Of a stretch of 64,000 bases of DNA, positions 1-8,782 are shown piece by piece. Position 1 is the first letter of the stretch, and each line of letters starts with the position of its first letter. The stretch lies in contig CAIUWK010000018.1 of the NCBI GenBank assembly GCA_903902855.1, positions 19,673-83,672 on the forward strand, read 5' to 3'. The notes under the pieces are model-generated. The model had not been told where the DNA came from, ran no database searches, and saw only the letters and a list, made by a program, of their open reading frames with translations. Position numbers and translations under genes: made by a program. Source of the stretch: an uncultured Geobacter sp. (lineage in GTDB: Bacteria; Desulfobacterota; Desulfuromonadia; Geobacterales; CAIOGM01).

Positions 1-1
1 A

Positions 2-163
2 TCTGTTTGTATTCATCATTTTGCTATGTCCTGGTGTGATCCAAAATCAATTCGTATGTCAAATATAAAAAAGTTACTCATGAGGGTGATTGGTGTGAAT
101 GCTGTCGATGGTATTATTGAGTTGCTCAATTTACGACAATCGAAAGGGAAGTCCTTGAAATGA
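2..163 (+). CDS. C-terminal end of a glycosyltransferase (partial)
   Basis: An open frame runs in from the left edge and ends at a TGA that overlaps the ATG of the next gene (ATGA). About 53 residues are visible, including HHFAMSW near the start. An HH-x-A-x-SW segment close to the C-terminus is typical of small DXD-containing glycosyltransferases of the capsular/sugar-binding type (Gly_transf_sug), where it follows the catalytic domain. The ATGA overlap makes it the upstream member of the wecB operon. The catalytic part lies outside the window, so the family call is an inference from one short motif. Confidence 0.5.
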   Translation, partial: SVCIHHFAMSWCDPKSIRMSNIKKLLMRVIGVNAVDGIIELLNLRQSKGKSLK

Positions 164-1311
164 AAGTGCTTGTTGTTTTTGGAACCCGACCTGAAGCCAT
201 AAAGATGGCCCCATTAGTAAAAGCATTGCAGGCGGATCAGGACAATTTTACTACATATGTTTGCGTTACAGGTCAGCACCGTGAAATGCTTGATCAAGTT
301 TTACAATTATTTGAGATAACGCCTGAATACGATTTAAATATCATGACGTATGGACAAGATCTGTACGATGTTACATCCCGTGTGCTTTTAGGTATGCGCG
401 ATGTGCTTATAGATGTGAAACCAGATTTAGTTTTGGTTCATGGGGACACTACTACATCTGCAGCTTCAGCCTTAGCGGCATTTTATCAGCAAATCCCTGT
501 AGGGCACGTTGAGGCAGGTTTACGCACACATAATATATATAGCCCGTGGCCGGAAGAAATGAACCGACAATTAACAGGAAGAATCGCATCCTATAATTTC
601 GCTCCAACTGCTTTAAGTGAACAAAACTTATTGGACGAAGGGGTTAATAGTAAAGATATTATAGTTACCGGTAATACAGTCATTGATGCACTTCATGCTG
701 TTTTAGGCAAAATAAAAGATAATTATTCATTGGTTAGTACACTAAACGGAATGTTATGTAAGTGTGGTTATGATAGCTCCAGGCTTGTTGACAAAAAGCG
801 TATGGTTTTAATTACTGGGCATCGACGTGAGAATTTTGGAGATGGATTTATTAGTATCTGTACGGCAATCAAGTTGTTAACTGAGAAATATCCTGATGTA
901 GATTTTGTTTATCCTATGCATTTGAATCCAAATGTTCGAGATCCAATATATGAGGTCTTTGGTGTTGAAATATCAAATAATATGTTTTTTATTGAACCGC
1001 TGGATTATCTTACCTTTGTTTATTTGATGGAAAAAAGTACGTTACTGCTGACAGATAGTGGTGGCATTCAGGAAGAGGCCCCTGGATTAGGCAAACCGGT
1101 GTTGGTGATGAGAGAAACAACAGAACGGCCAGAAGCTTTAGTCGCTGGTACGGTTAAGCTTGTTGGTACTGATTTTAATAAAATCGTAATGGAAGTTTCA
1201 GCCCTTTTAGACGATGACTTTTATTACAGTAAAATGAGTACAGCTGTAAACCCGTATGGTGATGGGATGGCTTGTGATCGAATTATTTATTTTCTGAAGC
1301 AACTTGGTTGA
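160..1311 (+). CDS. wecB: UDP-N-acetylglucosamine 2-epimerase (non-hydrolysing)
   Basis: Interconverts UDP-GlcNAc and UDP-ManNAc in the cytoplasm, supplying ManNAc or ManNAcA for surface polysaccharide. At 383 residues it is close to E. coli WecB (about 376). Family signatures are in order: [13 protein letters not shown] (residues 7-19, with K15), VHGDTTT with D96, HVEAGLRT with E118, PEEMNR (131-136), the HRREN loop at 221-225, and a C-terminal [10 protein letters not shown] followed by RETTERPEA, which bind UDP. All catalytic acidic residues are present. It starts inside the stop codon of the upstream glycosyltransferase. Base composition is much more AT-rich than the 16-52 kb part, which points to separate acquisition. 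Confidence 0.95.
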   Translation: MKVLVVFGTRPEAIKMAPLVKALQADQDNFTTYVCVTGQHREMLDQVLQLFEITPEYDLNIMTYGQDLYDVTSRVLLGMRDVLIDVKPDLVLVHGDTTTSAASALAAFYQQIPVGHVEAGLRTHNIYSPWPEEMNRQLTGRIASYNFAPTALSEQNLLDEGVNSKDIIVTGNTVIDALHAVLGKIKDNYSLVSTLNGMLCKCGYDSSRLVDKKRMVLITGHRRENFGDGFISICTAIKLLTEKYPDVDFVYPMHLNPNVRDPIYEVFGVEISNNMFFIEPLDYLTFVYLMEKSTLLLTDSGGIQEEAPGLGKPVLVMRETTERPEALVAGTVKLVGTDFNKIVMEVSALLDDDFYYSKMSTAVNPYGDGMACDRIIYFLKQLG

Positions 1312-1463
1312 AAATTTCAGAGTTTTTTCCGTAACGTTTGTTCTCGGGAGTGAATGACGAGGTGTGAAATGGAGATAACGCATTTACAACACAATATTCT
1401 GTCTGTGGCCTACGGGGTTAGGTGATTAGCATCAAAGAGCATATCCTCGTCAATAGTTTAACG
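1312..1463. other. Gap after wecB with no recognised gene
   Basis: No credible reading frame, RNA or clear terminator was seen between wecB and the transposase remnant. Together with the following pseudogene it makes a 790-bp break in the glycan operon. Confidence 0.4.
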
Positions 1464-1892
1464 GTTTTATGCTGGACATTCCGCCTGATTCTGCATCGTA
1501 TCCGACATGCTGACGTCTGACCCATCAATAACTACAACACGCCGATTGTTTAGCATTCCGCTTTCCGGCATCAGCTCAAGACGTTCAGCTGTATGGGCAC
1601 GAATGTCAGAAAGCATCTTTTCATCCAGCTTCTTGCGACGGTGCAATACGAAGCGGTCGAAGAAGGATGCACCTTAATCCCCTAGACGGAGGCATAGGAC
1701 TGAAGCTTACGGATCACTTTCATGCAGCCTCCGTCGGCATCCAGCATCTGACTGAAGAAAGGCCAGAATGTGTCTCCTTAGTAAAAAGCCTTCTGCGGCT
1801 CATTGCACCTGACGACTCCGGCTTGAGCAGCGCACTGGGTATGATTTTTCCAAAGACCTCGCCAATTTGCTTGATGACTTCTTTTGCATAAG
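1464..1892 (-). pseudogene. IS4-family transposase remnant (frameshifted, truncated)
   Basis: Read on the minus strand, three frame segments line up with the N-terminal third of an IS4-type DDE transposase. First comes an N-terminal piece with PSALLKPESSGAMSRRRLF. After a one-base shift comes FWPFFSQMLDADGG...VIRKLQSYASV ending in a stop. Then comes ASFFDRFVLHRRKKLDEKML... leading into VVVIDGSDVSMSDTMQNQ, the block that carries the first catalytic Asp (normally DGTTVSMPDTPENQ). The remaining two thirds of the transposase are missing. No terminal inverted repeats were recognised. It lies between wecB and the EpsG-like gene and probably records the event that joined these two blocks. Confidence 0.8.
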
Positions 1893-2099
1893 AGTAATTT
1901 TATCTGTGATTTCTGTTTTTCCAAAATGGGTCTTCGACGCAGAGATCGTAGAAGAATACCTGCCACCAGTGGCGTAGTTTATGTTTTATTCGGCATGATT
2001 CAATTTAGCGTATTTGCCACAAATGTAATATTAATTATTTAATTTGGTATTTTCCATATGATGATGGCCTTAAGCTAGTGCCATTCGGGTCAGATCTGC

Positions 2100-3191
2100 A
2101 TGCTTGTATATTTTACAACTCTCGTTATTGTTCTGCTAGCCGTCCATATGGCAGGTACGATCAGAAAATCGTCGACAGCATCAACGGTATTTCTTGCTGT
2201 CGCTTTTGCCGTTATGGTCCTCGTAGCCGGTCTGCGCAATTACAACGTGGGCACTGACACACCAAATTATGTAGGATTTTTTACTGATATATTGACGCTT
2301 TCAGACGCGCTGCAATACGGCTTTAATCACGGAGAGTACGGGTTCTGGATCTTTACCTGGCTGATGCGCACCATTTCTGATCAATTCGCAATATTCTTCA
2401 TTGCCATCGCCATAATTGTCGTCGGTTGTTATCAATGGACGATTGTCAAGTATTCGGCAAACTGGTCAATTTCTTTTTTCGTCTTCATCACCATGGGCTT
2501 CTATAGTTTCTTTTTCAATGGAGCCCGTCAGGGGATTGCCTGCGCTATCTTTGCCTTGGCCATTGGGCCGCTACTGGAGCGTAACTCGATGGCATACATC
2601 GGGTATGTCCTGCTGGCCTTTCTGTTTCACAAGACTGCTCTTATGATGCTGCCGGTTTATTTAATTTTCGACAATAACATCTCTATCAAGAAAAACCTGC
2701 TGATTCTCGGAGTTGGCGTCGCAGGGTCGGCTGCGTTTCAGCGTATCGTCGTGTTGGGCACCCAAGTCGATGATAGATATTCGACTTTTGGCAATACCAG
2801 CGAGGGCGGAGGGTATTTCACAAGCGGGTTCACGGTTGTACTGGGGATATTCTTTTTTCTGTTCAAAAAGTATGTGCATACGGAACGGGAGCGTTACGGG
2901 CTTTTCCTCAACATGTTTTTGTTTGGGGCAATGATATCCCTATCCTCTGCCATTTTGAGCGTCAACCCGAGCGGTTTTTTGCGGTTTGCTATGTACTTCA
3001 ACGTCAGTGCGATTTTTCTGTGGGCTATTGTATATGAAAACATTGTCAGTCGTTCTTCCAGAATGTTTTTCGGTTATTTTTTTTCGACGTGCTATATAGT
3101 CATGTTTTATTTGATGACCGAACGCTTCAGCCATCTTGTCCCTTACACCTTCAACCCGGCCATATCGGCTCTGCTGCCGTTTGGAGGCTAG
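2100..3191 (+). CDS. EpsG/Wzy-like polysaccharide polymerase, multipass membrane protein
   Basis: A 363-residue protein made almost entirely of hydrophobic segments (about nine or ten membrane spans) with a short loop GLRNYNVGTDTPNY near residues 46-59, a hallmark of the EpsG family (R-x-x-x-VGTDT-x-x-Y). A second loop with FNGARQGIACA (about residues 138-148) matches the conserved NxxRQ motif of these proteins. EpsG-type proteins are thought to polymerise repeat units in Wzy-dependent export. No clear ribosome site precedes the ATG. It is followed three bases later by a glycosyltransferase, so it leads the 2.1-6.5 kb operon. A second, different Wzy candidate lies at 44.1 kb. Confidence 0.8.
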   Translation: MLVYFTTLVIVLLAVHMAGTIRKSSTASTVFLAVAFAVMVLVAGLRNYNVGTDTPNYVGFFTDILTLSDALQYGFNHGEYGFWIFTWLMRTISDQFAIFFIAIAIIVVGCYQWTIVKYSANWSISFFVFITMGFYSFFFNGARQGIACAIFALAIGPLLERNSMAYIGYVLLAFLFHKTALMMLPVYLIFDNNISIKKNLLILGVGVAGSAAFQRIVVLGTQVDDRYSTFGNTSEGGGYFTSGFTVVLGIFFFLFKKYVHTERERYGLFLNMFLFGAMISLSSAILSVNPSGFLRFAMYFNVSAIFLWAIVYENIVSRSSRMFFGYFFSTCYIVMFYLMTERFSHLVPYTFNPAISALLPFGG

Positions 3192-3194
3192 TTA

Positions 3195-4076
3195 ATGCCG
3201 ATCTCCATCGGGATTCCTTTTTATAATGCTGAAGCGTACCTGGCCGATGCCATACGCTCCATATTCGCCCAGTCCTATCAGGATTGGGAACTTATCCTTG
3301 TCGATGACGGATCGACCGACCGCTCTCTTGAGATTGCCCACTCGGTCAACGATCCCCGCGTCCGTGTTCTTTCCGACGGGCAAAACCGACGACTCCCGTA
3401 CCGGCTCAATCAGATTACGGCTGAAGCGCGCTACGATCTCATCGGCCGGATGGACGCTGACGACCTGATTTCGCCGACCCGCTTCGAGAAACAATTATCA
3501 TTCCTCAACACACATCCGGAGTTCGACTTGGTTACGACAGGGGTCTGTTCGATAACCAATGACAATCGTCCGGTCGGTGTACGCTGTGGTTCTCCCGATG
3601 ACCAGATTAGCGGCAGGAAACTACTCTTAGGGCAATGTGCCGTCGTGCATGCGGCTATGCTCGGGAGAAAGGCTTGGTTTCAACGTAACCCGTACGATGT
3701 TTCGAATAATCGGACAGAGGATTACGAGCTTTGGTTGCGAGCCTATTCTAAAAACGATTTCCGCCTCCATATCCTGACTGAACCACTTTACTATTATCGG
3801 GAAGAGGATAATGTCACCGCACAAAAGCTTCTGACGGCATATGCCAGCCAGCGTGATTTATATCGTCAGTACTGGCAGTTGGGATTCAGTCGTGTTGAAT
3901 TGGAACTTACCGTCGCAAAATCTTATTTGAAATCTGTGGTCGTCAGGGGATTAGATCTGCTCGATAAGACCGATTTCTTACTAAAGAAGCGCAACACAAC
4001 GATTACCGACGAATGTCTTCTCCTACATTTTAACCGTGAAATAGAATTGATCACGCAAACAGGCCTTCCTGAATGA
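3195..4076 (+). CDS. Glycosyltransferase family 2
   Basis: GT-A fold inverting transferase of 293 residues. The N-terminus has the PISIGIPFYNAEAYLADAI opening strand, then LILVDDGSTDRSLEIA (about residues 33-48, nucleotide-binding DDGS) and the metal-binding RMDADD (about 89-94). NRTEDYELWLRA near residue 172 is the ED acceptor/catalytic-base block. The C-terminal 90 residues are not diagnostic. It starts three bases after the polymerase stop and overlaps the next gene by ATGA, so it is translationally linked. The donor and acceptor sugars cannot be read from the sequence. Confidence 0.93.
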   Translation: MPISIGIPFYNAEAYLADAIRSIFAQSYQDWELILVDDGSTDRSLEIAHSVNDPRVRVLSDGQNRRLPYRLNQITAEARYDLIGRMDADDLISPTRFEKQLSFLNTHPEFDLVTTGVCSITNDNRPVGVRCGSPDDQISGRKLLLGQCAVVHAAMLGRKAWFQRNPYDVSNNRTEDYELWLRAYSKNDFRLHILTEPLYYYREEDNVTAQKLLTAYASQRDLYRQYWQLGFSRVELELTVAKSYLKSVVVRGLDLLDKTDFLLKKRNTTITDECLLLHFNREIELITQTGLPE

Positions 4077-5254
4077 TTAATAAGCAAAAAAAAATCTGCT
4101 TTGTTGTGACCCTTCCCGTCACCTTTAAGGCATTTGTATGTCCACAAGCTGAAGTCCTCGTACAAAATGGATGGGATGTTACGTTTGTTTGCGCTGAAGA
4201 TCCGTTCTTTTCGGCTGATATTCCGAAAGGTGTCAGATACATCCCTGTTCGTATGAAACGCGGTATCGATTTTTTCACTGTATTGGGCTCTATTTTGTCG
4301 TTATTCAGATTGTTCAAGCGAGAGAAATTCGACATTGTGCAATTCTCAACACCCAATGCCGCTTTTTACGCCAGTACTGCCTCAATGTTAGCCCGTGTCC
4401 CTGTTCGCATATATGCCCAGTGGGGAATCCGCTATGTTGGATTCCGTGGTCCTACCCGTTTTCTTTTCAAGTTTCTTGAACGTTGGTGTTGTTGGTGCTC
4501 GACAATTATTCAACCTGATAGTTTAAGTAATCTGGAGTATTCGATACAAGAAGGACTTTACCACAGAGATAAGGCACGAGTAAACTGGAACGGTAGTGCC
4601 TGTGGGGTTAATCTTGAACGTTTTGATATTCGCCAAAAGAATAACTGGCGGATCGAATATCGGAAAATGATTGGATTGGAATCACATCATCTGGTAATTG
4701 GATTTGTCGGATCCATCCGTCGTGATAAAGGCTGCAATGAATTGATCGCCGCCTGTCGCTACTTTTTTAGTGCTATGCCTGAAGCGAGGTTGTTGCTCAT
4801 CGGCGATAAGCATTTTTATGACACTATTGATCAGGAATTACGAGATTGGGCCGCATCGTCCGCTCAGGTGATTCATATTCCACCGAATAACGAAATACCG
4901 CAGTATGTGTCGTGTATGGATATATTTTCCTTACCGAGCTATCGAGAGGGTTTCGGCTTGGTCATTGTCGAGGCAGAAGCGATGGGAGTTCCTGTGGTGG
5001 TCAGCGATGTTCCCGGCCCTGTTGATGCCATACGACATGGTGAGACTGGGCTCATTGTCCCTGTCAAGAATTATGAGGCATTGGCCACAGCACTCCAAAC
5101 GCTTCTGCAGGACCACGCCAAACGCGAAGCATTCGGTTCCGCCGCTGCTGCATTTGCACGTGACAATTTTGAGCAAAATGAATTTTTACGGCGGGTTCTC
5201 AATGATAAGATTAGCCTCCTCTCTGAAGCAAACCCGGTAAGCTGTCATGTTTAA
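4073..5254 (+). CDS. Glycosyltransferase family 4 (GT-B)
   Basis: A 393-residue retaining GT-B enzyme. The N-terminal Rossmann domain contains [24 protein letters not shown], as in capsular GT4 transferases of the GalNAc/FucNAc type. The C-terminal donor domain has [19 protein letters not shown] (about residues 208-226) and the E-x7-E block [19 protein letters not shown] (about 292-310). The start overlaps the preceding gene (ATGA), and the end overlaps the next start. In many loci this type sits directly before a PglC-like initiating transferase, as here. Confidence 0.92.
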   Translation: MINKQKKICFVVTLPVTFKAFVCPQAEVLVQNGWDVTFVCAEDPFFSADIPKGVRYIPVRMKRGIDFFTVLGSILSLFRLFKREKFDIVQFSTPNAAFYASTASMLARVPVRIYAQWGIRYVGFRGPTRFLFKFLERWCCWCSTIIQPDSLSNLEYSIQEGLYHRDKARVNWNGSACGVNLERFDIRQKNNWRIEYRKMIGLESHHLVIGFVGSIRRDKGCNELIAACRYFFSAMPEARLLLIGDKHFYDTIDQELRDWAASSAQVIHIPPNNEIPQYVSCMDIFSLPSYREGFGLVIVEAEAMGVPVVVSDVPGPVDAIRHGETGLIVPVKNYEALATALQTLLQDHAKREAFGSAAAAFARDNFEQNEFLRRVLNDKISLLSEANPVSCHV

Positions 5255-5852
5255 ATTTCTTTTTGATCAGATTGTCACAGGTGCCGGCATATTTTTTATA
5301 TGGCCTTTGCTGTTGGTGCTTGCCCTGTTGGTGAGGATCAAGCATGGTTCACCGGTTCTCTTTTGTCAGGAGCGCCCCGGTCTACACGGCATATCTTTCA
5401 TGATGTACAAATTCCGCACAATGACCAATGAACGGGATGTGGCCGGCAATTTGCTGCCGGATGCCCTTCGATTGACCAGTCTTGGGAAATTCCTCAGGAG
5501 TACCAGTCTAGACGAGTTGCCGGAGTTGATTAATGTGCTGAAGGGGGAGATGGCCCTCGTGGGGCCGCGACCGCTCCTTATGGAGTATTTGCCGCTTTAC
5601 ACCAAGGAGCAGGCCCGTCGTCATGACGTTCGCCCCGGCATTACCGGTTGGGCACAGGTGAACGGCCGTAATGCTATCAGTTGGGAAGAAAAGTTTGAGT
5701 TTGACGTCTGGTATGTGGATAATCGTACATTCAGGCTGGATTTGACGATTCTTTGGAGGACATTTGCCAAGGTATTCAAACGTGAAGGGATCAGCCACGA
5801 AGGGCAGGCGACGATGGAAAAATTCAATGGAAGCAACATAGATATATCATGA
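5247..5852 (+). CDS. Initiating sugar transferase (monotopic phosphoglycosyl transferase, PglC/WcaJ family)
   Basis: Transfers a sugar-1-phosphate from a UDP-sugar to undecaprenyl phosphate at the inner membrane face. At 201 residues it is the minimal PglC-type enzyme without the WcaJ N-terminal domain. Visible features are a re-entrant hydrophobic N-terminal helix (residues 8-28), CQERPG, FRTM, the catalytic Asp-Glu pair in [33 protein letters not shown], and a C-terminal [13 protein letters not shown]. It overlaps the upstream GT4 by eight bases and the next gene by ATGA. Beside a PglD homologue, a diNAc-bacillosamine donor is a reasonable inference. Confidence 0.93.
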   Translation: MFKFLFDQIVTGAGIFFIWPLLLVLALLVRIKHGSPVLFCQERPGLHGISFMMYKFRTMTNERDVAGNLLPDALRLTSLGKFLRSTSLDELPELINVLKGEMALVGPRPLLMEYLPLYTKEQARRHDVRPGITGWAQVNGRNAISWEEKFEFDVWYVDNRTFRLDLTILWRTFAKVFKREGISHEGQATMEKFNGSNIDIS

Positions 5853-6478
5853 AAAATAATATCTTCGTTTATGGCGCCAGTGGTCATGCAAAGGTTGTTA
5901 TCGATATAATCGAACGCCAAGGGCTGTATGATATCGCTTTTCTTGTTGATGATAATCCGTGTCTAAAGGATACCGATTTTTATGGCTATCACGTTATTGG
6001 TGGTAAGCAGGAACTCCTTGCGGAGCGGAATCGGGTTACAGGAGGTATCGTTGCCATCGGTAGTAGCAGGGTGCGAAGTTCTATGGCTGCCCGGTTGACT
6101 GAACATGGATTTAACCTTCTGACTGCGGTTCACCCGTCGGCACAGTTGGGGCGTGGAGTAACCATCGGGAACGGCACCGTGATTATGGCCGGAGTGGTTA
6201 TCAATTCAGACAGTAGGATCGGTCGGAATGTTATTATTAATACAAGAGCCGGCATTGACCATGACTGTACCATTGGTGATGATGTTCACATCGCGCCGGG
6301 ATCTGTTTTGTGCGGTTCAGTGACTATAGGTGACGGTACCTTCGTCTGTGCCGGTTCGACAATCATCCCTAACCTGTCCATCGGGAGTCATGTGACCATT
6401 GGGGCTGGTTCCACCGTTATCCGTGATGTGCCGAATGGGGTGACTATCATGGGGAACCCGGCAAAAAGGCGATGTTGA
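5849..6478 (+). CDS. PglD/NeuD-family sugar O/N-acyltransferase (left-handed beta helix)
   Basis: A 209-residue acyltransferase. The N-terminal Rossmann-like domain begins [14 protein letters not shown]. The C-terminal half is hexapeptide repeats from about residue 95 to 190 (IGNGTV, IGRNVI, IGDDVH, IGDGTF, IGSHVT), ending in MGNPAKRR. The DHD in [18 protein letters not shown] supplies the catalytic His of PglD. PglD acetylates the C4 amine of UDP-4-amino-sugar to give UDP-diNAcBac. It overlaps the phosphoglycosyl transferase by ATGA, the same gene pairing as pglC-pglD. The dehydratase and aminotransferase needed upstream lie at 16.6 kb and 8.8 kb. Confidence 0.9.
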   Translation: MKNNIFVYGASGHAKVVIDIIERQGLYDIAFLVDDNPCLKDTDFYGYHVIGGKQELLAERNRVTGGIVAIGSSRVRSSMAARLTEHGFNLLTAVHPSAQLGRGVTIGNGTVIMAGVVINSDSRIGRNVIINTRAGIDHDCTIGDDVHIAPGSVLCGSVTIGDGTFVCAGSTIIPNLSIGSHVTIGAGSTVIRDVPNGVTIMGNPAKRRC

Positions 6479-6531
6479 TTTCTGATTTGATTGTTCGATG
6501 ATGCATTTGTCTGCGTTCCTTTTTATCGAAT

Positions 6532-7263
6532 TTGATACTCCCCTTACCACTCTTTTTCGTCTTGACGATAATTGCATGTACCTGTTGCCGGTGTCGACGC
6601 AAGATGTTCGGTATTGTTGTCGGTTCGTTGGCTTTATTGTGCCTGCTGACCATCTCCACACCCTTTCTCCCCAATCTGCTGGTTTCAACCTTGGAAGAGC
6701 GTTATCCCGTCTATACTCCTGCAGCAAATAAGATACCGCCCGGGCCGGTGAATATTCTCGTATTGGGTGGCGGGCACACCATTGATAGCCGTCTCCCTGC
6801 CAACGATCAGTTGTCAACCGTCGCTCTGGCACGCTTGGCGGAAGGTATTCGGTTACAGCGCCGGATTCCCAACAGTACGTTGATAACCTCGGGTTACGCT
6901 GGGAAAGGGGAGGTTACCCAAGCCGAAGTGTTGTCCAAGACCGCTATGCTGCTCGGGGTGGACCCTGCGAGGATTCGGATGCAAACCGCACCGAAAAATA
7001 CCCGGATGGAGGCCGCCGAGTACAAGAGGCTTTTCGTAGAGAGGGCGCAGCTGGTGCTTGTTACCAGCGCCGTGCATATGCCGCGCGCCATGTATCTGTT
7101 TCGCCAAGCAGGTTTGAATCCCATCGCCGCTCCTACAAACCACCTGGTGAAAAACAGTAAAGACAGAGATCCCTGGTTTTGGGTGCCGGCGTCCGGTAAT
7201 ATCCAGATGGTTGAGAGCGCGATCCATGAATATGCGGGGATGTTAGAGGCGGGTTATAGGTGA
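6532..7263 (+). CDS. YdcF/SanA/ElyC-like DUF218 membrane protein
   Basis: The DUF218 domain spans about residues 70-235: NILVLGGGHTID, LARLAEGIRLQR, LITSGYAGKGEVTQAEV, TRMEAAEYKRLF, LVTSAVHMPRAMYLFRQAGLNPIAAPT. Two hydrophobic segments (about residues 2-18 and 25-48) anchor it, with the domain outside the cytoplasm as in E. coli ElyC/SanA. ElyC affects undecaprenyl-phosphate carrier use, which fits the neighbouring glycan genes. The start is uncertain: TTG at 6532 gives both membrane segments, while ATG at 6604 keeps only the second. It is 53 bp after the acetyltransferase and is the last gene before the repeat-rich region. Confidence 0.82.
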   Translation: MILPLPLFFVLTIIACTCCRCRRKMFGIVVGSLALLCLLTISTPFLPNLLVSTLEERYPVYTPAANKIPPGPVNILVLGGGHTIDSRLPANDQLSTVALARLAEGIRLQRRIPNSTLITSGYAGKGEVTQAEVLSKTAMLLGVDPARIRMQTAPKNTRMEAAEYKRLFVERAQLVLVTSAVHMPRAMYLFRQAGLNPIAAPTNHLVKNSKDRDPWFWVPASGNIQMVESAIHEYAGMLEAGYR

Positions 7264-7269
7264 GAGAAA

Positions 7270-7340
7270 CAGGTGAGGGGTCAGAGGTCAGAGGTCATAG
7301 GCCATAGGTCATAGGTTAGAGGTTATCGGTTAAGGGCGAG
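7270..7340 (+). repeat. Heptamer tandem array (GGTCATA/GGTTAGA type)
   Basis: Imperfect 7-bp tandem units such as GGTCAGA, GGTCATA, GGCCATA and GGTTAGA run from just after the YdcF-like gene up to the start of a broken S23 gene. The same unit precedes the two other S23 copies in this window. Confidence 0.85.
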
Positions 7341-7445
7341 ATGGTTGCTGGGTTTCGTGAGTTGAAGGTGTGGCCGCGGGCGAAGGATCTGGCTGTACTC
7401 ATTTGCCGGATTACCGACGCCGGCGGAATTGCCAGGGATTTCTGA
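7341..7445 (+). pseudogene. Truncated four-helix-bundle (S23/IVS-type) protein gene, copy 1
   Basis: Thirty-five codons closely matching the first third of the intact copy at 10050 (F-RELKVW, RAKDLAVLI, RITDAGGIARDF), then a stop. The break falls where the sequence runs directly into the CCTCTGCG-type 130-bp repeat units, which replaced the rest of the gene. Tryptophan 11 is followed by Pro where the intact copy has Gln. Confidence 0.8.
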
Positions 7446-7880
7446 CTGATTGTTTATCTCGTCGGTTCAGGGTTTCCTCTGTGATACCCTGCGACCTCGG
7501 CGGTAAGAAGAGGTTTTCAAAGGCATTAACCGCGGAGGACGCTGAGGAACGCAGAGGAACATCAACAGCCGGACTAATTGTTTATCTCATCGGTTCAGGG
7601 TTTCCTCTGTGGTAACCTGCGACCTCGGCGGTAAGAAAAGGTTTTCAAGCATTAACCGCGGAGGACGCGGAGGGACGCAGAGGAAAGACTGAAGTAGAAG
7701 CTGTTGGATTGTCTCCGGCTTTCAAGGTTTTCCTCTGCGTTACCTTGTGTCCTCGGCGGTAAGAAAAGGTTTTTACAAGCATTAACCGCGGAGGACGTTG
7801 AGGTACGCAGAGGAAAGACTGATGCAGAAGCTATCGGTTTGTCTCTGGTATTCAAGGTTTACATCTTCGTTACCCGCAGA
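7446..7880. repeat. Array of about 130-bp imperfect palindromic units, left of the GxxExxY gene
   Basis: Three units, recognised by ATTAACCGCGGAGG at about 7527, 7652 and 7782, a spacing of 125-130 bp. Each unit has ACCGCGGAGGACGC..GAGG..ACGCAGAGG, a 35-45-bp variable loop, then CCTCTG(C/T)G..ACC.TG(C/T)G(A/T)CCTC(G)GCGGTAAGAA, so each can fold on itself. Interspersed elements of this look (GCAGAGGACGC/CCTCTGCG) are common in environmental bacterial genomes. No protein is supported here although short frames are open. Confidence 0.85.
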
Positions 7881-7897
7881 TTTTAAGGAGAATAATC

Positions 7898-8275
7898 ATG
7901 GAACTCAACGACATTACAGCGATAATAATTGATGCTGCCATGAAGGTCCACTCCCGACTCGGGCCCGGATTACTCGAAAGTGCCTATGAATCGTGTCTGA
8001 AGCACGAGTTGCAGCAACGCCGGTTATTCGTGACTAGTCAGGTAACCGTGCCTATTGTTTATGACGGAGTTATGATTGACGCCGGTTTCCGTGTGGACCT
8101 TATGGTGGATGGCAAGGTAATTGTTGAACTGAAGGCGGTAGAAAAGATGAATCCGTTATACGAAGCTCAGCTCTTGACCTATTTGAAATTGAGTGGTCTC
8201 AAGGTCGGTCTTCTCATAAATTTCAATGTGCTGCATCTTAAAGATGGGATTAAGCGGATAGTAAACGACCTGTAA
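7898..8275 (+). CDS. GxxExxY-family protein
   Basis: A 125-residue protein with the defining GLLESAYESCL (G-x-x-E-x-x-Y, residues 27-33), V.YDG..I.AGFR.DL.V.GKVIVELKAVE (residues 53-79, a PD-(D/E)xK-like E-x-K), and LTYLKLSGLKVGLLINF. This family is small, widespread and functionally uncharacterised; the E-L-K motif suggests a nuclease-like fold (inference). A ribosome site AAGGAG precedes the ATG by nine bases. It lies between two arrays of 130-bp palindromic units, three on the left and four on the right, as if it were their passenger. Confidence 0.92.
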   Translation: MELNDITAIIIDAAMKVHSRLGPGLLESAYESCLKHELQQRRLFVTSQVTVPIVYDGVMIDAGFRVDLMVDGKVIVELKAVEKMNPLYEAQLLTYLKLSGLKVGLLINFNVLHLKDGIKRIVNDL

Positions 8276-8755
8276 CCTCAAAGTTTTCATAGCATAAACC
8301 ACGGAGGGCGCTGAGGTGCACAGAGGAACATCAACAGCCGGACTAATTGTTTATCTTGTCGGTTCAGGTTTTCCTCTGTGGTACCCTGCGACCTCGGCGG
8401 TAAGAAGAGGTTTTCATAGAAATTAACCGCGGAGGACGCGGAGGTACGCAGAGGATAGACTAAGCCTGAAATCTTTTCGGTTACACCTCTTGGTCTCAAG
8501 CTTTTCCTCTGCGTTACTCTGCGTCCTCTGCGGTAAGAAGAGGTTTTCATAGAAATTAACCGCAGAGGACGCGGAGAAACGCAGAGGACAGACTAAGTCT
8601 GAAATCTTTTCGGTTACACCTCTTGGTTTCAAGCTTTTCCTCTGCGTTACCCTGTGTCCTCGGCGGTAAGAAAAAGGTTTTCACAGGCATTAACCGCGGA
8701 GGTCGCGGAGGTACGCAGAGGAAGGCAAAGGCTGAAAGCTTAAAGATGTTTTATC
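8276..8755. repeat. Array of about 130-bp imperfect palindromic units, right of the GxxExxY gene
   Basis: Four further units of the same family, with the ACCGCGGAGG or ACCACGGAGG mark at about 8296, 8422, 8558 and 8689 (steps of 126, 136 and 131 bp). Two units share almost the same loop (CTGAAATCTTTTCGGTTACA), so they are recent duplicates. The array ends about 20 bp before the aminotransferase ribosome site. The open frames here are repeat translations, not genes. Confidence 0.85.
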
Positions 8756-8782
8756 TGCATATTGAATACGAGGAATATCATA

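Noticed and set aside
6317..6832. 171-residue minus-strand frame over the acetyltransferase end
   Set aside because: Lies opposite hexapeptide-repeat coding sequence and has no domain signature.
7370..8632. Several 60-90-residue frames on both strands in the 130-bp repeat arrays
   Set aside because: They are translations of the repeat units themselves and repeat one another; no ribosome sites.
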